This document shows positions 8,413 through 16,592 of a DNA stretch of 64,000 nt, one piece after another; positions within the stretch are counted from its first letter, which is position 1, and each line of letters opens with the position of its first letter. Both the position numbers and the translations under genes were made by a program. This stretch comes from Asaia prunellae JCM 25354 (GTDB lineage: Bacteria > Pseudomonadota > Alphaproteobacteria > Acetobacterales > Acetobacteraceae), in the NCBI RefSeq assembly GCF_000613885.1, contig NZ_BAJV01000003.1:1-64000 (forward strand), read 5' to 3'. The notes beneath the pieces are model-generated. The model had not been told where the DNA came from. It saw nothing but the letters and a program-made list of their open reading frames with translations, and ran no database searches.

Positions 8413-8907
8413 ATGGTATCTGAAGCGAAAGCTGACGCAAAGCGAAGCGGGCGGGCTCAGGATGAGTCGCGCATCGGGCAATTATGTATCGAACGTGGCC
8501 TGAAGATGACAGGACAGCGTCGCGTGATCGCGCGCGTTCTGTCCGAGGCTGAAGATCACCCTGATGTCGAGGAGCTGTATCGTCGTGCGGCGCAGCTCGA
8601 CAGCCGGATTTCGATCGCGACGGTCTACCGGACCGTCAGACTGCTCGAAGAGAAGGGTATTCTCGAAAGGCGTGATTTCGGTGGTGGTCGTGCCCGTTAT
8701 GAGGCAAGCGAGCCTGGGCATCAGCATCACTATCATCTGATCGATGTTGATACCGGACATGTCGTGGAATTTGAAGATGAGGACCATGCGGTTCTGATGG
8801 AAACGTTGGCGCGTCGCCTCGGATTCGATCTGGTCTCTCATCGTCTCGAACTTTTTGGTCGCCGTCTGCCCAGAAAAGCCGGCGAGCCGACAGGTCAGGA
8901 CGGATGA
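8413..8907 (+). CDS. fur: Fur-family metalloregulator
   Basis: 164-residue Fur-superfamily repressor. The DNA-binding half contains GLKMTGQRRVIARVL and the recognition helix ATVYRTVRLLEEKGI; the metal-sensing half has the His cluster HQHHYHLIDVDTGHVVEF. The CxxC structural zinc site of gammaproteobacterial Fur is absent, as is usual in alphaproteobacterial Fur/Mur, so manganese sensing cannot be excluded. The stop overlaps the start of the acyltransferase gene (ATGA), linking metal control to lipid synthesis. Confidence 0.88.
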   Translation: MVSEAKADAKRSGRAQDESRIGQLCIERGLKMTGQRRVIARVLSEAEDHPDVEELYRRAAQLDSRISIATVYRTVRLLEEKGILERRDFGGGRARYEASEPGHQHHYHLIDVDTGHVVEFEDEDHAVLMETLARRLGFDLVSHRLELFGRRLPRKAGEPTGQDG

Positions 8908-9803
8908 ACGCCAAACCTTCACATGCCGAGATGTTCCGCCTGCTGGTCACGGATGGTGAAAGCAGTACGCCTGCGGGCAATTCTCTCTCTACGCTTGAGC
9001 TGGCAAGGGATGCTTTTCCCGAGCTGCGTGGTGGGCAGCTCGGCGTCAGGATTGCGACGACTGATGCCGAACGTGAAGCCGCACAGGCTCTGCGTTATCG
9101 CGTGTTCTTCGAGGAAATGGGTGCGCGCGCTGACGAGCGCACGGCGCGACTGAAGCGTGATATTGATGAATTTGACGAGGTGGCAGACCATCTCCTTGTC
9201 ATTGATCACGCTGTTTCCTCCGGTGCAGAAGGCGTCGTCGGAACCTATCGTCTTCTGACCAGTGACAAAGCAGCTCATTTTGGACGCTACTATACGTCGA
9301 GCGAATACGATATTTCTCCTCTGACCGAATTTCCGGGTCGTCTGCTTGAAGTCGGTCGATCCTGCGTCGATCAGCGTTATCGTGGCCGTTCAGCCATGCA
9401 ACTGCTTTGGCGCGGTATTGCTTCCTATATCTTCCTACACAGGATCGACGTGCTTTTTGGCTGTGCCAGCCTGCCTGGTACCAATCCAGAGGTCATGGCA
9501 GACGAACTGACATATCTTTATCATAATCATCTTGCTCCCCCGGCCTTGCGCATCAGGGCGTTGCCGGAGCGTTATGTCGACATGCAGCGCCGTGACCCGC
9601 ATTTGCTGGATCATCGCAAATGCCTCTCCAGACTGCCTCCTCTGATAAAGGGCTATCTCCGGCTCGGGGGGTTCATTGGTGATGGCGCGGTAGTGGACGA
9701 GCAGTTCAATACGACGGATGTTGCCGTTCTCGTAAAAAGCGAGCTTCTGGCAGACAAATACTACCGTCATTATGAGCGCCGCCTGAGGGACGCTCTCGAA
9801 TAA
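8904..9803 (+). CDS. olsB: OlsB-like ornithine-lipid N-acyltransferase (GNAT, hemolysin-like)
   Basis: 299-residue acyl-ACP N-acyltransferase of the OlsB/hemolysin-like GNAT group, which makes lyso-ornithine lipid from ornithine and 3-hydroxyacyl-ACP. Typical segments are RIATTDAEREAAQALRYRVF, FDEVADHLLVID, LLEVGRSCVDQRYRGRSAMQLLW and GCASLPGTNPE. The ATG overlaps the fur stop. No olsA gene is adjacent. Ornithine lipids are abundant in acetic acid bacteria, which supports the call, but substrate identity is inferred. lnt follows 14 bases later. Confidence 0.8.
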   Translation: MNAKPSHAEMFRLLVTDGESSTPAGNSLSTLELARDAFPELRGGQLGVRIATTDAEREAAQALRYRVFFEEMGARADERTARLKRDIDEFDEVADHLLVIDHAVSSGAEGVVGTYRLLTSDKAAHFGRYYTSSEYDISPLTEFPGRLLEVGRSCVDQRYRGRSAMQLLWRGIASYIFLHRIDVLFGCASLPGTNPEVMADELTYLYHNHLAPPALRIRALPERYVDMQRRDPHLLDHRKCLSRLPPLIKGYLRLGGFIGDGAVVDEQFNTTDVAVLVKSELLADKYYRHYERRLRDALE

Positions 9804-9817
9804 ACCAGGAGCATAGA

Positions 9818-11344
9818 GTGACTTTCCGGCTCTGGAATTTTTCCTCTTCATCGAGCCGGCTTCCATTTTCCACCGGGAAAATGATTCTGGCAGACCTTCT
9901 CGTTGGAGCCTTTTCAGCTCTAGCGCTCCCGCCCCTCTTTTTTCTACCGGCTCTGGCTGTAGGGCTGCTCTATCTTTATCGCTGTACGCAGGATGCGTCG
10001 AATAGTCGTCAGCTCGCGCTCCATGCCTTTTTCTTCGGGTTGGGTTATCATACGCTCGCTCTGTCCTGGCTGACGAATGCCATTCTGACGCGCGCTTCAG
10101 AGTTCTGGTGGGCTGTACCGATTGCAGCGCCTGGCTGCGCACTCATTCTGGCGCCTCTGACGGTCCTCCCGGTGGTGTTCTGTCGTCTGGTTCCTGCGGG
10201 ACTGGCCAGAATGATTCTTCTGTCCGCTTTGTGGACGCTCGCCGATATGGCGCGTGTTTTCATTTTCACCGGATTTCCATGGAATCCGACCGGTAGCGTG
10301 TTCGAATTACCCGGTCGTATTGGCGATATTCTGATCCAGCCAGCGGCTTTTATAGGGGTCGATGGTCTCAGTTTTTTAGCCGCATTGACTGGTCTTCTGG
10401 TGTGGCATGGTCCCAGGGCTCGTCTGTTTCTGGTTGGACTTTTTATCCTGTGGACTGGTGCGGGGTGGTATCGCCTATCTTATCCCGTACTGATGAATGT
10501 AACCAATCCGGTTGTGGCGCTGCTTCAGGGCAATGTGCAGGAGCGTGATATTCTCTCACGTTCCGGTGCAATGGATGCTTTCCGGCTGTATCTGCGTCTT
10601 ACGAATGAGGGGGTATCGAAAGCGCGAGCTCTCGCCTCTGATCGCAGCATCATTTATCTTTGGCCAGAATCCGGTTTTCCGGGGCTACTGGATGAGGATG
10701 ATGCTGCACGTCGGCTGATTGCACAGGCAGGAGATGGTGCCTGGGGCATGATTGGTTCGGACCGTCGCGATGAGCAGAACCGTTATTACAACAGTGTCAT
10801 GGCGCTCGATGAGAGTGGCCAGATAAAAGCTATTTATGACAAGGCGACACTCGTGCCGTTTGGCGAGTACCAACCGCGTTTTATTCCGTTTAATCTGTTA
10901 CCTGGCCAGCTTACACCAGGGCAGGGACTTACTACATGGTCGATACCGGCATTAGGCGATGTCGGCCCCATGGTCTGCTATGAGGTTATTTTTTCTGGTC
11001 ATGTCACCGGAGCCATCCGTCCGAACTGGCTTGGTAATGTCACGAATGATGCGTGGTTTGGTAACAGTGCAGGACCCAGGCAGCATCTGGCTACGGCAAG
11101 AATGCGTGCTGTTGAGGAGGGGCTTCCCGTCGCTCAGGCTGCGAATATGGGTATCACGGCCGCATTCGACAGTTTTGGCCATGAACTGGGCCGTTTGCCA
11201 TGGGGTCATGCGGAAAGCCTTGTGATTGCCTTACCGTCGCCTCACCCTCCGACCATCTTCTCACAGTACGGAAGGAGTCTGCCAATAATACTATGTGCAA
11301 CGGGTATCATTCTGGCTGTTTTCCTTGGGCGCTACCGGAAATAG
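9818..11344 (+). CDS. lnt: Apolipoprotein N-acyltransferase Lnt
   Basis: 508-residue inner-membrane enzyme that adds the third acyl chain to lipoproteins. The GTG at 9818 follows AGGAG at good spacing. The N-terminal half holds about six membrane helices, then the nitrilase domain carries the catalytic triad: E284 (WPESGFPG), K342 (YDKATLVPFGEY) and C387 (MVCYEVIF), positions close to those of well-studied Lnt. A C-terminal helix ends the protein. It is probably cotranscribed with fur and olsB. Confidence 0.95.
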   Translation: MTFRLWNFSSSSSRLPFSTGKMILADLLVGAFSALALPPLFFLPALAVGLLYLYRCTQDASNSRQLALHAFFFGLGYHTLALSWLTNAILTRASEFWWAVPIAAPGCALILAPLTVLPVVFCRLVPAGLARMILLSALWTLADMARVFIFTGFPWNPTGSVFELPGRIGDILIQPAAFIGVDGLSFLAALTGLLVWHGPRARLFLVGLFILWTGAGWYRLSYPVLMNVTNPVVALLQGNVQERDILSRSGAMDAFRLYLRLTNEGVSKARALASDRSIIYLWPESGFPGLLDEDDAARRLIAQAGDGAWGMIGSDRRDEQNRYYNSVMALDESGQIKAIYDKATLVPFGEYQPRFIPFNLLPGQLTPGQGLTTWSIPALGDVGPMVCYEVIFSGHVTGAIRPNWLGNVTNDAWFGNSAGPRQHLATARMRAVEEGLPVAQAANMGITAAFDSFGHELGRLPWGHAESLVIALPSPHPPTIFSQYGRSLPIILCATGIILAVFLGRYRK

Positions 11345-11408
11345 ATAATAAAAGGTTAATCCATGGCGATTGACGCCTGAGATTAACCCTAAATATGAGT
11401 CCTGATGC

Positions 11409-11903
11409 ATGAGTAATACCCAGAAAAGCGCTTCGGCTGCTGGTCCGATAGACGTTCTTGTGGGCGCGCGTATTCGGTTGCGCCGTACGTTATTGGGCAT
11501 GTCTCAAGAAAAACTTGGTGCTGCGCTTGGGCTGACATTTCAGCAGGTACAGAAATACGAGAGGGGCGCCAACAAGGTGGGTGCCAGCCGACTTTATGAG
11601 ATGTCGCGCGTTCTCAATGTACCGATAGGTTTTTTTTTCGATGATCTTGCAGGGGCTGACAATCACGTTGGACGCCTTGCCTCGCTGTCTACTGGATTTT
11701 CCGAGATGCCCCCGGCTTTTGTTAGCAGGAATGGTACGGTAACGGAGCGTCCACCTTGTTCCAACAAAGGAAAACCTGATTTTGATGAAGCGTCAATTGA
11801 GCTTTTGGAGGCATTTCAGCGCATTCGCGACGAGCAGGTGAGGCATCAGCTTCTGAAGCTTGTCAAGACGATGGCTGAGCCAGAACGAGATGCAAGGTTA
11901 TAA
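11409..11903 (+). CDS. XRE-family helix-turn-helix regulator, PraR/SMc01110-like
   Basis: 164-residue regulator with a Cro/C1 helix-turn-helix at about residues 18-75 (IRLRRTLLGMSQEKLGAALG, then TFQQVQKYERGANKVGASRL). The C-terminal part ends in a helix (LLEAFQRIRDEQVRHQLLKL) likely used for oligomerisation. Alphaproteobacteria commonly carry such a gene between lnt and metK; here lnt is upstream, but no metK follows. Target genes cannot be read from the sequence. Confidence 0.85.
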   Translation: MSNTQKSASAAGPIDVLVGARIRLRRTLLGMSQEKLGAALGLTFQQVQKYERGANKVGASRLYEMSRVLNVPIGFFFDDLAGADNHVGRLASLSTGFSEMPPAFVSRNGTVTERPPCSNKGKPDFDEASIELLEAFQRIRDEQVRHQLLKLVKTMAEPERDARL

Positions 11904-11938
11904 TCCAAGTCAACCAATTCTTATCTGGCCACACGCGA

Positions 11939-12601
11939 TTATTCACGACGCAGAACCTGATCGGTCAGAAAGGATGCCAGCTTGCCGGCGACAAAATCCT
12001 GCTTGAGTTGCGCTTCATCATATTCATGTTCAACCCAGTACAGAAATGAAATGCGGCCTTCGGCCTGGTTCTGATAACGCAGAATGAACGCATCCAGAAT
12101 ACCGGTGCGTGAGCGATTGAAATGGCCAAAACGCCAGTGAAGCTGTTTCAGCGCCTGTGCTGCGGTACCACCTTCGAAAAGGATGACGAGAGCCGAAGCG
12201 AGGCCAGCGCGATCGGCACCTGATTTGCAATGCATCAGCATCGGCATTTCAATACTTCTGTAAAGCGAGGCAAAGCGCAGGATACGGTCACGATGCGGAG
12301 CGCCGCGGCTTTCGAATGCCATATCGACATGAGCCAGTCCGATCTGTTCAGCGGCATTGCGTGAGAGTGCATCCGAACCACAGCGTCGGTGGCCGCGCAG
12401 ATTGACTAGAGTATGCAGCCCGAGGCGTTTTGCCAGACGTGCCAGACGGGCGGGGGTCGGGTGGTTGCAGCGATAGACCTTGCCAGGCACGACAGTTGCC
12501 AGATTGGTCCATGGCAGACGGAAGATCGCGTGATCGACGAAGAGGCTGTCAATCCATGCCTTGCAGCGGCCATGCGGTGAGGCAAGCGATCCATCAAACA
12601 C
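11939..12601 (-). CDS. Tyrosine/dual-specificity phosphatase family protein
   Basis: 220-residue cysteine phosphatase. The P-loop HCKSGADRAG has nucleophile C125 and Arg131, and a general-acid Asp region lies upstream. I chose the GTG at 12601 because AAGGAG sits seven bases before it; longer readings would run through the divergent lipoprotein gene. The C-terminal part (LKQLHWRFGHFNRSRTGILD) is typical of bacterial phosphatases acting on phosphoproteins, phosphoinositides or sugars, and the substrate is unknown. Confidence 0.75.
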   Translation of the reverse strand: MFDGSLASPHGRCKAWIDSLFVDHAIFRLPWTNLATVVPGKVYRCNHPTPARLARLAKRLGLHTLVNLRGHRRCGSDALSRNAAEQIGLAHVDMAFESRGAPHRDRILRFASLYRSIEMPMLMHCKSGADRAGLASALVILFEGGTAAQALKQLHWRFGHFNRSRTGILDAFILRYQNQAEGRISFLYWVEHEYDEAQLKQDFVAGKLASFLTDQVLRRE

Positions 12602-12694
12602 GAAAATTTCTCCTTGAGATAATCCGCCCTGCCTGCCGCACCCGCGTTGATCCGTCAATTGCCGCCGGGTGAGGAGGTTGATAGAACTTGTTTC

Positions 12695-13003
12695 ATGCGT
12701 TTCCCTTCGCTTCTTTTTCTGATGACCGTGCTCACCGGCTGCGCGGCGGAAACGTTCGGTCCGCCCAAACCCGATCTGGCTGTAAATGGTCCCCCTGGCC
12801 ATCCGCCTGGGCGGCCTCCTCATCGTGACCCCATGGCACGCGCTTATGCCTCATTGCCTGTCGCTATTCCCGGTATGGATGGGCAATCCGGACCACCTAT
12901 GCTGCCGGGGCTTGCCACAGAGACAGTAACTACAGAAGTGAAGCCACAATATGCAGTTCCTGACGCAGAAGTTTCTTATGGTAAGCCAGGCTCCACGCCA
13001 TGA
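12695..13003 (+). CDS. Small Pro/Gly-rich lipoprotein, unknown function
   Basis: 102-residue predicted lipoprotein. The signal peptide MRFPSLLFLMTVLTGC ends in a lipobox with lipidated C16, followed by a Pro/Gly/His-rich disordered stretch (GPPGHPPGRPPHRDP). I recognise no domain. A GAGGAGG lies 17 bases before the ATG, farther than usual, so the start is likely but not certain. The stop overlaps the methyltransferase start, which suggests coupled expression. Confidence 0.65.
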   Translation: MRFPSLLFLMTVLTGCAAETFGPPKPDLAVNGPPGHPPGRPPHRDPMARAYASLPVAIPGMDGQSGPPMLPGLATETVTTEVKPQYAVPDAEVSYGKPGSTP

Positions 13004-13746
13004 GTAATTTTGTTACAGCCCATTATGATCTGCGCGCTCAAGATTATGTCTGCAGCGCTGTGCATGCGGCAGGTGCTGATCTTGATTATCTGGTGACAGA
13101 GGTAAAAAAGGCTGGATCGCGATGCGTTCTCGATCTTGGCTGCGGCGGGGGTCATGTCAGCTATGCATTGGCCCCTCATGTTGATCAGGTTATCGCTTGC
13201 GATCCGACACGAAGCATGGCGCTGGTGGTTCAGGACGAAGCGCAGAAACGGGACATGAAATCGGTTCTTCCCGTCTGCGGTTATGCGGAGACCCTGCCTT
13301 TTGCCGCTGGAGCCTTCGATGCCGTATTAAGCCGTTTCAGTGCCCATCATTGGGCCGATCTGGGAAAGGGGCTGGCAGAATGGCGTCGGGTTCTACGTTC
13401 TGACGGGATTGGCATTGTAATCGATACCGTCGCGCCGGAGAACGCAATGGCTGACTCGATTCTGCAATCCATCGAGACGCTGCGTGATCCATCTCATATG
13501 CGTAACTACACGGTATCGGAATGGCGACGCGCACTGACGTGTGCCGGCTTCGAGATCCAGACGATCACGCCGATGCGCCTGCGTCTGGATTTTGCTTCAT
13601 GGGTGGCTCGTACAGGTACGTCTGAATTGCATCAGCAGGCCATTCGCTCGGTACAGAGTATGACCAGCACAACAGTCCAGGCGCATTTCGAAATGGATGG
13701 AGACGGGAGTTTCACACTCGACACGGCCCTGTTCATTCTGCGTTGA
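13000..13746 (+). CDS. SAM-dependent methyltransferase, type 11-like
   Basis: 248-residue class I methyltransferase. Motif I is VLDLGCGGG at residues 43-51, followed by IACDPTRSMAL (motif II), FDAVLSRFSAHHW (motif IV) and a post-core helix. The LPFAAGAFDAVLSRFSAHHW pattern is typical of UbiE/YcgJ-like enzymes that modify small molecules. It overlaps the upstream lipoprotein gene by four bases. The substrate is not known. Confidence 0.82.
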   Translation: MSNFVTAHYDLRAQDYVCSAVHAAGADLDYLVTEVKKAGSRCVLDLGCGGGHVSYALAPHVDQVIACDPTRSMALVVQDEAQKRDMKSVLPVCGYAETLPFAAGAFDAVLSRFSAHHWADLGKGLAEWRRVLRSDGIGIVIDTVAPENAMADSILQSIETLRDPSHMRNYTVSEWRRALTCAGFEIQTITPMRLRLDFASWVARTGTSELHQQAIRSVQSMTSTTVQAHFEMDGDGSFTLDTALFILR

Positions 13747-13769
13747 GCCGGTTTCGAGCATAGTCTCTG

Positions 13770-13949
13770 TCAGTCGGCGATCCGGCGCGCCTCTTCCGGC
13801 AACATGACAGGAATGCCATCGCGCACAGGATAGGCCAGACCAGCTCCCTTGCTGATAAGTTCCTGGGCAGCACGGTCATAGATCAGTGCTTCCTTTGTAA
13901 CCGGGCAGACAAGCATAGAAAGCAGGCGAGGGTCGAGATCCTGGGCCAT
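13770..13949 (-). CDS. Trm112-like zinc-ribbon-family small protein (YcaR type)
   Basis: 59-residue Trm112/UPF0434 protein. The pattern [20 protein letters not shown] followed by [12 protein letters not shown] is characteristic; only the first Cys of the zinc-type CPxC is kept, as usual in bacteria. Eukaryotic Trm112 activates methyltransferases; the bacterial role is not settled. It lies downstream of the thioredoxin-TPR gene on the same strand, separated by an 85-base spacer with a strong hairpin. Confidence 0.85.
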   Translation of the reverse strand: MAQDLDPRLLSMLVCPVTKEALIYDRAAQELISKGAGLAYPVRDGIPVMLPEEARRIAD

Positions 13950-13984
13950 GAAAGAAAATCCTGAGATTTGATGGTTCAGAAAGT

Positions 13985-14009
13985 CAGGGTGCTGCGATGC
14001 AGCACCCTG
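13985..14009 (-). terminator. Perfect 11-bp hairpin between cnoX-like and Trm112-like genes
   Basis: CAGGGTGCTGC at 13985-13995 pairs perfectly with GCAGCACCCTG at 13999-14009 around a three-base loop. On the minus strand it follows the thioredoxin-TPR stop, but the T-run is short (ACTTTC), so it may be a weak terminator or a processing site. Confidence 0.45.
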
Positions 14010-14034
14010 TACAGGGAATATGCCTGAACGGAAT

Positions 14035-14985
14035 TCAGGAGAAGAGAAGAGCGGAGAGCTTGCGGCGTGCAGAAAGCGTTGCCGGGTCGCTGTTGCCCCA
14101 AGCTTCGAGAAAACGAAGCAGCTCTGTACGGGCTGCCCCTTCATTCCAGTCGCGATCCTGTCGAATGATCGAGAGAAGCGTATCGGCCGCTTCGGTTTTG
14201 TTGCCTGCACCGTTGAGGGCGCCTGCCAGACTGAAACGGAGCGCGAGGTCATCAGGGGCTGCGGCGCATTCGGCGCGCAGCCCGTCGAGAGCCGAAGCTG
14301 CCTGACGACTTTCCTTGTGCAGGGCAAGGGCAGAACGGGCGCCGGAGATCGCCGGGTGGTCCACGAGTTTGGCAGGTACCTGACCAAGAGCCTCATCGGC
14401 GCCTTCTGTGTCATCCAGTGCGACGAGCGCACGAATCATGCCTCCCCAGCTTTCCGGGTTTTCAGGCTCGATTTCGAGTAGGGAAGCGAAAAGGCTAGCT
14501 GCTTCAGCAGGCTGTCCATCCTGCAATGCCGTATTGGCAGCAGCAAGCAGATCGGCACTTGGCATGGTGGCGCCAGTCGCTTTCAGGATCTGCTCAATGA
14601 AACGGCGAACTTCGCTCTCGGGCTGGGCGCCCTGCATGATATTCAGGATCTGGCCCTTATAGAAAGCAGCGACCAGAGGGATGGACTGGATGGGGAGTCC
14701 AATCTGACCAAGCTGTGCAGCGAGGGCGGCATTGGCTTCGACATCGACCTTGACCAGTTTTACCCGACCACCCGCAGCCATTACCGCACGTTCAAGAATT
14801 GGCGTAAGCTGCTTGCAGGGGCCGCACCAGGGGGCCCAGAAATCAACCAGAACCGGAAGCTCGCGGCTGGCATCCAGTACTTCCGGCACAAAGCTGCGCT
14901 GATCGGCATCGACAATCATGGCGCCATTTCCCTGAGGCGCTCCGGCTGTGCCCTGAGGCGGATTCTGCCCGATGATGTAATCCAT
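14035..14985 (-). CDS. cnoX: Thioredoxin-TPR co-chaperone, CnoX/YbbN-like
   Basis: 316-residue protein with an N-terminal thioredoxin domain and C-terminal TPR helices. CnoX proteins hold bleach-damaged clients and pass them to DnaK or GroEL. The active site is a complete WCGPC (C54, C57), so unlike Escherichia coli CnoX this one should be redox active. The C-terminal half ([40 protein letters not shown]) is the TPR part. ATG 14985 is chosen because sequence before it does not match the family. Confidence 0.88.
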   Translation of the reverse strand: MDYIIGQNPPQGTAGAPQGNGAMIVDADQRSFVPEVLDASRELPVLVDFWAPWCGPCKQLTPILERAVMAAGGRVKLVKVDVEANAALAAQLGQIGLPIQSIPLVAAFYKGQILNIMQGAQPESEVRRFIEQILKATGATMPSADLLAAANTALQDGQPAEAASLFASLLEIEPENPESWGGMIRALVALDDTEGADEALGQVPAKLVDHPAISGARSALALHKESRQAASALDGLRAECAAAPDDLALRFSLAGALNGAGNKTEAADTLLSIIRQDRDWNEGAARTELLRFLEAWGNSDPATLSARRKLSALLFS

Positions 14986-15131
14986 GGAATCTCTCTGCTC
15001 TAAGGCTGGCAAAAGTGTCCCGCCACCCAATACATTTGGCTACAAGATTGTTCTGAAGCCTGTAGGAAGCAAGCCCGACGGGGAACAACTCAACGAAAGT
15101 GAAAAAAAACCATTTTTTTTCAAAAACCCTC

Positions 15132-15160
15132 TTGCGCCCTGTCGCTCCAGGCAATATTAA
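15132..15160 (+). promoter_or_regulatory. Sigma70 promoter of tRNA-Gly(GCC)
   Basis: TTGCGC at 15132-15137 and TATTAA at 15155-15160 are separated by exactly 17 bases and lie 16 bases before the tRNA gene. Confidence 0.65.
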
Positions 15161-15175
15161 CCCGTCCAACGGAAC

Positions 15176-15250
15176 GCGGGCGTAGCTCAGGGGTAGAGCA
15201 CAACCTTGCCAAGGTTGGGGTCGTGGGTTCGAATCCCATCGCCCGCTCCA
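15176..15250 (+). tRNA. tRNA-Gly(GCC)
   Basis: 75 bases including the encoded CCA. Acceptor GCGGGCG pairs with CGCCCGC, the D arm is GCTCAGGGGTAGAGC, the anticodon loop TTGCCAA carries GCC, and the T arm contains GTTCGAATC. The 3' end is also the left arm of a 12-bp inverted repeat that extends to 15275. Confidence 0.97.
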
Positions 15251-15275
15251 GACAAATTAGTTATTGTCTGGAGCG
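15244..15275. repeat. 12-bp perfect inverted repeat overlapping the tRNA-Gly 3' end
   Basis: CGCTCCAGACAA at 15244-15255 is the exact reverse complement of TTGTCTGGAGCG at 15264-15275, with an eight-base loop. The left arm includes the last acceptor bases and CCA. There is no T-run, so it is not a classical terminator; it could direct 3' processing or termination. Confidence 0.7.
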
Positions 15276-15369
15276 TCGCATCCGGAAATCAAAATAGAAA
15301 AATGAATAACCAGTTTCGAAAGCTGATTGCTCATTTTCCTGTGAGCTTTCTCACATAAAACCTTTATCC

Positions 15370-15410
15370 GATAACGATCCTGTCCTGAAGTACAGGAAAT
15401 ACTTGTTATC
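15370..15410. repeat. Nested inverted repeats upstream of the outer-membrane protein gene
   Basis: GATAAC at 15370-15375 pairs with GTTATC at 15405-15410, and inside them TCCTGT at 15378-15383 pairs with ACAGGA at 15392-15397. The position 70 bases before the next gene is suitable for an operator, but no known site is recognised. Confidence 0.4.
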
Positions 15411-15480
15411 ATCAGGTTGCTTTCAGGAAATAAGAAATTTAACCGTGCTTTGATAACATCAAGAACAGCATGGCTAGATT

Positions 15481-16497
15481 TTGAAATATTATTACAAAAT
15501 TTCCGAGAGTATCTTTCCAGAGTTATCGGGACTTTCTCTCTTGTTCGTGATTGCTTGTGCTTTATGCACGACTGTTCCGGCACATGCTTCGGATGCCGAA
15601 CCGCAATCCAGACATGAGCAATGGTATACCGGGTCGCTCATTTCCCCGTCCGGACCGCAATTCAAGGCTGGTGTCCTCGGTCTCGAGCCTTATCTTTCCT
15701 ATAATCAGGCAGTCGATTATCTCGGAGCCAATGGGACAAGCATGCCCATGGATGGTAGCCAGAGAACGATAAGCAATTCGACTATGGTCAAGTATGGTTT
15801 GACCGATCACATCAGTATCCAGATTTTTCCGGCTATCAGTTACCGCTGGAAGAAGCATGACGGTAATGCGAGCAGCCTGAAATTCGGTGATATGCCGGTG
15901 GATTTTCTGTGGCGTTTTATCGATCCTGATCCCAAGCGTTATATTCCTGTCATGAGCCTTTTTGTGGGCATGCTGATGCCAACCGGAGATTATTCCGAGC
16001 TTGGGCGCAGTCAGGATGGCGCAGGTAATGGTGCCTATGTCTTTCGTACAGCTCTGGTCGAACAATCGACCTATGAATTGCCACATGACTATACGCTGCG
16101 TCTGCGCATGTGGGGTACTTTTCGTCGCGCGGTCAGTTCCGCCCGTCTTCAGGACCTGACGAGTTATGGCACAACCAAGGGCTTTGTCGGACGTGGCCGT
16201 CCCGGCATGAACGGGCAGACCGGGTTTTCGCTTGAATTCGGCTTCAACCAGCGCCTGGTGCTGGCGGTTGATATGGTCCGTGACTGGTCGAACGGGTCGC
16301 GGGTCTGGGGGTCATATGGTGGTGGTCGCCGGATCGATCGGGTCACGTCGTCTTCTGGTGACTGGATGGTGGCACCGGCCATTGAATATAGCTGGTCGCC
16401 GCGCTTTGGTGTGGTCGCTGGTGCTTCGACCTTTTTCGCTGGCCATAATACGAACCTGACCGTTTCGCCACAGATAGCCGTTAATATGATGTTCTAG
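15481..16497 (+). CDS. Outer-membrane beta-barrel protein, MetA/phenol-degradation transporter-like
   Basis: 338-residue exported protein starting with TTG. Residues 1-36 form a signal peptide ending AHA. The rest alternates polar and aromatic strands (MVKYGLTDHISIQIFPAISY, YIPVMSLFVGMLMPTGDYSE) and ends in Phe (AVNMMF), the outer-membrane insertion signal. The layout resembles the PF13557 putative transporter family. The cargo is unknown. It is a single gene with its own long leader; no partner is evident. Confidence 0.7.
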   Translation: MKYYYKISESIFPELSGLSLLFVIACALCTTVPAHASDAEPQSRHEQWYTGSLISPSGPQFKAGVLGLEPYLSYNQAVDYLGANGTSMPMDGSQRTISNSTMVKYGLTDHISIQIFPAISYRWKKHDGNASSLKFGDMPVDFLWRFIDPDPKRYIPVMSLFVGMLMPTGDYSELGRSQDGAGNGAYVFRTALVEQSTYELPHDYTLRLRMWGTFRRAVSSARLQDLTSYGTTKGFVGRGRPGMNGQTGFSLEFGFNQRLVLAVDMVRDWSNGSRVWGSYGGGRRIDRVTSSSGDWMVAPAIEYSWSPRFGVVAGASTFFAGHNTNLTVSPQIAVNMMF

Positions 16498-16592
16498 CCC
16501 GTCGTCTGCCCATTTGCCTGCCTTCCGGGCTTGCCTTGTGAAAGGGAGCGCGCCACGCTTCTTTTCATTCAGGTTGTGAGGAAAATGGCATT

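Noticed and set aside
12604-12823. N-terminal extension of the phosphatase gene
   Set aside because: It would overlap the divergent lipoprotein gene and has low-complexity basic sequence; GTG 12601 has a strong AAGGAG.
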